Assembly: GCF_024436035.1 (NCBI RefSeq)
Contig: NZ_JANFNG010000012.1
Location: forward strand, 124,001-188,000
DNA length: 64,000 nucleotides
Reading direction: 5' to 3'
Source: Streptomyces humicola
GTDB lineage: Bacteria > Actinomycetota > Actinomycetes > Streptomycetales > Streptomycetaceae
The position numbers were made by a program, and so were the translations under genes. This document shows positions 60,137-64,000 of the stretch, in pieces; position 1 is the first letter of the stretch; each line of letters starts with the position of its first letter. The notes under the pieces were generated by a model. That model worked only from the letters and a program-made list of their open reading frames with translations. It was not told the origin of the DNA and searched no databases.

Positions 60137-61487
60137 CGGCGTCGCCACCGCGCTCGCCGCCCGCGCCGACGCGGACGCCTCCGTCGACCGTTATCTGGAA
60201 TCCGAGCAGTCGCTCGTCTTCGGCCACCGCTTCCACCCCACCCCCAAGGCGCGCTCCGCGGACCGCGACCTCTGGGCTGCCTACGCCCCTGAGACCCGCG
60301 CCGCCTTCCCGCTGCGTCACCTCGCCGTCCGCGCCCCGCTCGTCGCGGGCGAGACCGCGACCCCGGGAGCCGACGCCGTGCTCGACCGGCTCCGCCCGGT
60401 GCCCGACGGCTACCGACTGCTCCCGGCCCACCCCTGGCAGTACGCGCTGCTGCGCGACCATCCGCTGCTGCGCGCCGCCATCGCCCGACGTGACGTGCTC
60501 GACCTCGGCACAAGCGGTGTGCCCTTCACCCCGACCGCCTCCGTGCGCACCCTCCACGGCGACGACACCTTCCTCAAGTTCAGCCTGAATGTGCGCATCA
60601 CCAACTGCCTGCGCAAGAACGCCCGTTATGAACTGACCGGGGCCGTCGCCCTCACCCGCCTGCTCGCTCCCGCCCTCGACGAGCTGACCGCCCGCTTCCC
60701 CGGCAGCGCCATGCTCCGCGAACCCGCCTACCGCAGCCTCGCCGTCCCAGGATCCGACGGCCTGCTCGACACCTCGCTCCTCGAGGGCTTCGGCGTCATC
60801 GTCCGCGACGGGCTCGACAGCGCCGTGCACCCCGGCCTCACTCCGCTGCTCGCCGCCGCCGTCGCCGACGAGTACCCGACCGGCTCCGCCCACATCTCGC
60901 GCCTCCTCGGCGCCGCATCGGACGACCCGCAGGCCGCACTCGACTGGTGGGCCGCCTATCTGCGGCTGCTGCTCCCGCCCGTGCTCGATGCCCATGCCCG
61001 CCACGGCATCGTCCTCGAACCCCACCTGCAGAACGTGCTGATCGCCGTGGACGACGGCGGCATGCCGCGCCAGGTGCTCTTCCGCGATCTCGAAGGCACC
61101 AAGCTGCTCGCCGAGCGCCATGCCCGCACCCTCGCCGCGCTCCCCGCCGACGTGGCAGGCGCGATGACGTACGACGCGCAGCGCGGCTGGGACCGGGTCG
61201 TCTACTGCCTGCTCGTCAACAACGCCGCCGAAATGCTCGCCGCTCTCGCCGACCTCCACCCCCGGCTCGAACCCGCGCTGTGGGCCGAAGTACGGGACGT
61301 GCTGCGGGAGTTCGGCGACGAGCACGGCTACTCTCCCCGGCTGCGGGCCCTGCTCGCCGGTGTGCCGCTGCCCGCCAAGGCCAATCTGCTCACCCGCTGG
61401 GAGCGCCGCGCCGACCGCGAGGCGGGTTACGTCCTCCTGCCCTCCCCGCTGGCCCACGAGGTGATCACCGCTTGGAGCGTCCGATGA
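59775..61487 (+). CDS. NIS siderophore synthetase 2 (IucA/IucC family)
   Basis: 570 residues, start ATG at 59775. Stronger IucA/IucC signatures than the first enzyme: SEQSLVFGHRFHPTPKARSA, LLPAHPWQYALLRDHPLL, VPFTPTASVRTLHGDDTFLK, FSLNVRITNCLRKNARYELT, then the C-terminal HGIVLEPHLQNVLIAVDDGG and LFRDLEGTKLL. It should condense citrate, or its partly built product, with the amine side of the siderophore. It stands where pvsD stands. The ATGA overlap couples it to the decarboxylase gene. Confidence 0.94.
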   Translation: MPNSPATAVHPVTLPTADEAVAHTLLNCLLREMSGPEHQTTVDDGHLLVRLPRRGVLLRVALRRTSLLGAHRFTGPVEQEGTHGWAEIDWRRLADHVQQELTLRTGRSNDEFAGQLASSHDGVATALAARADADASVDRYLESEQSLVFGHRFHPTPKARSADRDLWAAYAPETRAAFPLRHLAVRAPLVAGETATPGADAVLDRLRPVPDGYRLLPAHPWQYALLRDHPLLRAAIARRDVLDLGTSGVPFTPTASVRTLHGDDTFLKFSLNVRITNCLRKNARYELTGAVALTRLLAPALDELTARFPGSAMLREPAYRSLAVPGSDGLLDTSLLEGFGVIVRDGLDSAVHPGLTPLLAAAVADEYPTGSAHISRLLGAASDDPQAALDWWAAYLRLLLPPVLDAHARHGIVLEPHLQNVLIAVDDGGMPRQVLFRDLEGTKLLAERHARTLAALPADVAGAMTYDAQRGWDRVVYCLLVNNAAEMLAALADLHPRLEPALWAEVRDVLREFGDEHGYSPRLRALLAGVPLPAKANLLTRWERRADREAGYVLLPSPLAHEVITAWSVR

Positions 61488-62674
61488 TGACACCGGCCGT
61501 CCGCAGCCTTGTCGCCGCCCTCGGCCCCGGCGAACTGCCCGTCTACGTCTACGACCTGGCCGCGCTGCGCGAGCACGCCGCCGCGGTGCGCGCCGCGCTC
61601 CCCGACGGCGTCGAGCTGTACTACGCGGCGAAGGCCAACCCGGAACCCGAGATCCTCACCGCGCTCGCCGGCCTCGTCTGCGGCTACGAGGTCTCATCGG
61701 GCGGCGAGCTCGCCCACGTTCGCAAGGCCGTACCGGGTGCGCCGCTCGCCTTCGGCGGCCCCGGCAAGACCGCGGACGAGATCGCGCGTGCCGTCGGACT
61801 CGACGCGGTGCGCGTCCACGTGGAGAGCGAGCACGAGCTGCGTCTGCTCGCCGCCGAGACCGCCCGCCAGGGCCAGGACGTCGACGTGCTCCTGCGCGTC
61901 AACCTGCCGCTCGTCGACGGGACGCTCGGCCCGGTTCCGCTCGCCATGGGCGGACGGCCGACCGCCTTCGGCCTCGACCCCGCCGGCATCGACGCCTGCC
62001 TTGCGCTCCTCGCCTCGCCCGAATGCCGCCGGCTGCGGCTGTGCGGCATCCACGCCCACCTGGCAAGCGGCCTGGACCCGACGGCCCAGCTCGCGGTGGC
62101 GGAACGCCTCGTGGACTGGACGACACGCCTCGCCGAGCGCCACCGCATCCGCCTCGACGAGGTGAACGTCGGCGGCGGCATGGCGGTCGACTACACCGAT
62201 CCGGCGGCCCGCTTCGACTGGACGGTCTTCGGCACCGGCCTCGCTCGCATCCTGTGCCGCCGCCCCGGCCTGCGGCTGCGCATCGAACCGGGCCGGGCGC
62301 TGACCGCGTACTGCGGCTGGTACGTGACGGTGGTGCTCGACGTGAAGCGCAGCCACGGTGAGGAGTTCGCGGTGGTGCGCGGCGGGACCCACCACATGCG
62401 CACGCCCGCCGCGCGGGGCCACGACCAGCCGTTCACGGTGCTGCCCGTCGAGACCTGGCCGCACCCCTGGCCCCGGCCCGCGGTCACCACGGACACCGTC
62501 ACCCTCGCCGGTCAGCTGTGCACGCCGAAGGACGTGCTGGCCCGGCGGGTCCCGGCGGCGGGGCTGCGCGCCGCCGATCGGGTGGTCTTCGCGATGGCGG
62601 GCGCCTACGCCTGGAACATCTCCCACCACTCATTCCTGATGCACCCCCGCCCAGGAGCGCAATTCCTTGCCTGA
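61484..62674 (+). CDS. PLP-dependent type III decarboxylase (PvsE/LysA-like)
   Basis: 396 residues of the alanine-racemase-fold Orn/DAP decarboxylase family. PLP Lys 50 lies in ELYYAAKANPEPEIL; CGYEVSSGGELAHVRK, GIHAHLASGLDP, EVNVGGGMAVDY and RIEPGRALTAYCGWYV follow, and LCTPKDVLARRV precedes the C-terminal active-site region. Siderophore operons use such enzymes to make ethanolamine from serine (PvsE) or diamines (SbnH, AcsE). By gene order the PvsE-like role is favoured, but substrate choice is inferred. Its last codons overlap one arm of a terminator-like inverted repeat. Confidence 0.92.
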   Translation: MMTPAVRSLVAALGPGELPVYVYDLAALREHAAAVRAALPDGVELYYAAKANPEPEILTALAGLVCGYEVSSGGELAHVRKAVPGAPLAFGGPGKTADEIARAVGLDAVRVHVESEHELRLLAAETARQGQDVDVLLRVNLPLVDGTLGPVPLAMGGRPTAFGLDPAGIDACLALLASPECRRLRLCGIHAHLASGLDPTAQLAVAERLVDWTTRLAERHRIRLDEVNVGGGMAVDYTDPAARFDWTVFGTGLARILCRRPGLRLRIEPGRALTAYCGWYVTVVLDVKRSHGEEFAVVRGGTHHMRTPAARGHDQPFTVLPVETWPHPWPRPAVTTDTVTLAGQLCTPKDVLARRVPAAGLRAADRVVFAMAGAYAWNISHHSFLMHPRPGAQFLA

Positions 62675-62698
62675 AGGCGTCGGCGGGGGTGCATCAGG
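62635..62698. terminator. 17-bp inverted repeat between convergent operons
   Basis: CCTGATGCACCCCCGCC (62635-62651, inside the decarboxylase C-terminal codons) pairs perfectly with GGCGGGGGTGCATCAGG (62682-62698). It can fold in both transcripts, so it is probably a bidirectional terminator for the siderophore operon and the convergent permease gene that ends at 62715. Confidence 0.65.
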
Positions 62699-62714
62699 GG
62701 CCCGGGATCCGGAA

Positions 62715-64000
62715 TCAGGAGGGGAGTTCTTCCTCCGGGACGGTGATCACCCAGTGCGTGGCCGAGCGCGGCCGCAGGTAGAAGAGCCAGTAGAGCGCGG
62801 CCACGGCCGTGATGGAGGCGGTGATCACCAGGTCGCTGCCGGTCTGCTGGGTCAGCACCCAGATCAGCGCGACGAGCAGCAGCGCCGGGACCACCGGCCA
62901 CAGCGGCATCCGCCACACGTCCGCGCGCTGCTTGTGGGGGCCACGGCGGGCGGCGAGCGCGGCCAGCGTCACGAAGGCGTAGAGCGCGGCGACGGCCACA
63001 CCGGTGACGCCGTTGAGGGTGTCGACGGGCACGAAGCAGAGCACCGCGCCGGGGACGCCGACGGCGAGGGTGGCGATCCAGGGGGAGCCGAAGCGCTTGC
63101 TGAGGCTGGACAGCGCCCGGTTGACCGGTGCCGGCCAGGTGTTGTCCCGGGCCGAGGCGTAGAGGACGCGGGAGTTCTGGATCACCATGACGATCGCCGC
63201 GTTGATGATCGCCAGCGCGATCGCGAGGCTGATGAAGGTGCCGACCGTGGAGTTGCTCCACTGCTGCACCATTCCGGCGATGTCGCCGCCGCCGAGCGTG
63301 TTAAGGCTGGGCGCGCCGAGGGTGATGGCCACGACCGGGACCATGATGACGGCGGCGCCGATGCCCAGCGTCCACAGCACGGTACGGGCGACCGTGCGGC
63401 GCGGGTTCTCCATCTCCTCCGAGAGGTACACGGCGGTGGAGAAGCCCTGGAGGATGAAGAGGGCCGCCGCGAGTCCGGTGATCATCACTCCGGCCGTCAC
63501 CGGTGCGCTGGTTCCGTGACCGCCGTCCATCACGGGATGCAGGAGCACGGACGCCGGGCGGTGGGCGTGGCTGAAGCCGAGGACGGAGACGACGGCGCAC
63601 GCCATCACTTCGAGGACGAGGAAGATGCCGGTGATCCAGGCGTTGGCGCGCAGATCGAGCAGGCCCATCACGGTGGCGAGCAGCATCACCGCGGCCCCCA
63701 TCACCTTCGGGTCGATATTGGCGATCGGGGCCAGGTACTGGGCCGTGCCGAGCGCGATGATCGGCGGGACGATCATGACGACGATCAGGGCCTGGATGAA
63801 GACCAGCCACCCGGAGAAGCGGCCGGTGAGGGTGCCGACCATGGCGTACTCGCCGCCGGCGCTCGGGATGAGGGTGCCGAGTTCGGAGTAACAGAAGGCC
63901 ACGGCGACACAGAGCACGACGGCGATCACGAGGGTCAGCGCGGTGCCGGTGCCCAGCGTGGCGAAGGAGCCCGGCACGATCACGAAGAGCGTGGAGGCCG
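62715..64000 (-). CDS. APC-superfamily amino acid permease (5' partial)
   Basis: The frame is open to the window end, so the first one or two helices are missing. At least 428 residues remain, with about ten membrane helices. APC markers: VAFCYSELGTLIPSAGGEYA, GFSTAVYLSEEMENPRRTVA, VIQNSRVLYASARDNTWPAP and VNRALSSLSKRFGSPWIATL. It is an amino-acid or amine transporter of the AAT/ACT type. It is convergent with the siderophore operon and has no visible functional link to it. The C-terminus ends HWVITVPEEELPS. Confidence 0.9.
   Translation of the reverse strand, partial: ASTLFVIVPGSFATLGTGTALTLVIAVVLCVAVAFCYSELGTLIPSAGGEYAMVGTLTGRFSGWLVFIQALIVVMIVPPIIALGTAQYLAPIANIDPKVMGAAVMLLATVMGLLDLRANAWITGIFLVLEVMACAVVSVLGFSHAHRPASVLLHPVMDGGHGTSAPVTAGVMITGLAAALFILQGFSTAVYLSEEMENPRRTVARTVLWTLGIGAAVIMVPVVAITLGAPSLNTLGGGDIAGMVQQWSNSTVGTFISLAIALAIINAAIVMVIQNSRVLYASARDNTWPAPVNRALSSLSKRFGSPWIATLAVGVPGAVLCFVPVDTLNGVTGVAVAALYAFVTLAALAARRGPHKQRADVWRMPLWPVVPALLLVALIWVLTQQTGSDLVITASITAVAALYWLFYLRPRSATHWVITVPEEELPS

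Overview
The window looks like a Streptomyces chromosomal arm, or a close actinobacterial relative. It has very high GC, many GTG starts, ATGA-type start/stop overlaps, SpoIIE/anti-sigma-type phosphatases, an IdeR/DmdR-type iron box, TAT and lipoprotein export signals, and many decayed mobile-element scraps. I saw no tRNA, rRNA or CRISPR array.

Region 1 (1-8 kb) is a polymorphic-toxin locus. A 5'-truncated LamG-RHS giant protein ends in a self-cleaving Hint domain and an HNH nuclease tip, followed by its likely DUF4265 immunity gene and two decayed genes, one resembling a CdiI-type immunity protein. Region 2 (8-17.6 kb) is a gene graveyard around a CHAT-protease/TPR protein and a divergent CATRA-type partner whose 3' end runs into integrase debris. 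It also holds MFS, DinB, transposase, resolvase and LUD-protein remnants, with an intact YceI protein and a small repeat-bearing secreted protein among them. Region 3 (17.7-33 kb) is dominated by signalling: three SpoIIE-family phosphatases (one fused to a zinc-finger/HTH head), a two-component system, an orphan solute-binding lipoprotein and more remnants. Region 4 (33.5-37.3 kb) holds the binding protein and two permeases of a peptide-type ABC importer with no ATPase genes. Region 5 (37.9-50.7 kb) is more orderly: an APC permease/ROK kinase operon with a divergent ROK repressor, a LysR-MBL operon divergent from an EamA exporter, a frameshifted MOSC gene, a TAT-exported amine oxidase and a fourth SpoIIE phosphatase.

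Region 6 (50.8-62.7 kb) is the most coherent block. After a PEP-mutase-family gene, an iron box lies inside a promoter whose predicted transcript starts at or next to the first GTG. It drives nine tightly packed genes: two FecCD permeases, an ATPase, a ferric-siderophore binding lipoprotein, an ATP-grasp ligase, NIS synthetase 1, an MFS exporter, NIS synthetase 2 and a PLP-dependent decarboxylase. The last five have the same gene classes in the same order as vibrioferrin pvsABCDE, so the block reads as a self-contained NIS siderophore synthesis, export and re-uptake operon. A 17-bp inverted repeat separates it from a convergent APC permease cut by the window end.
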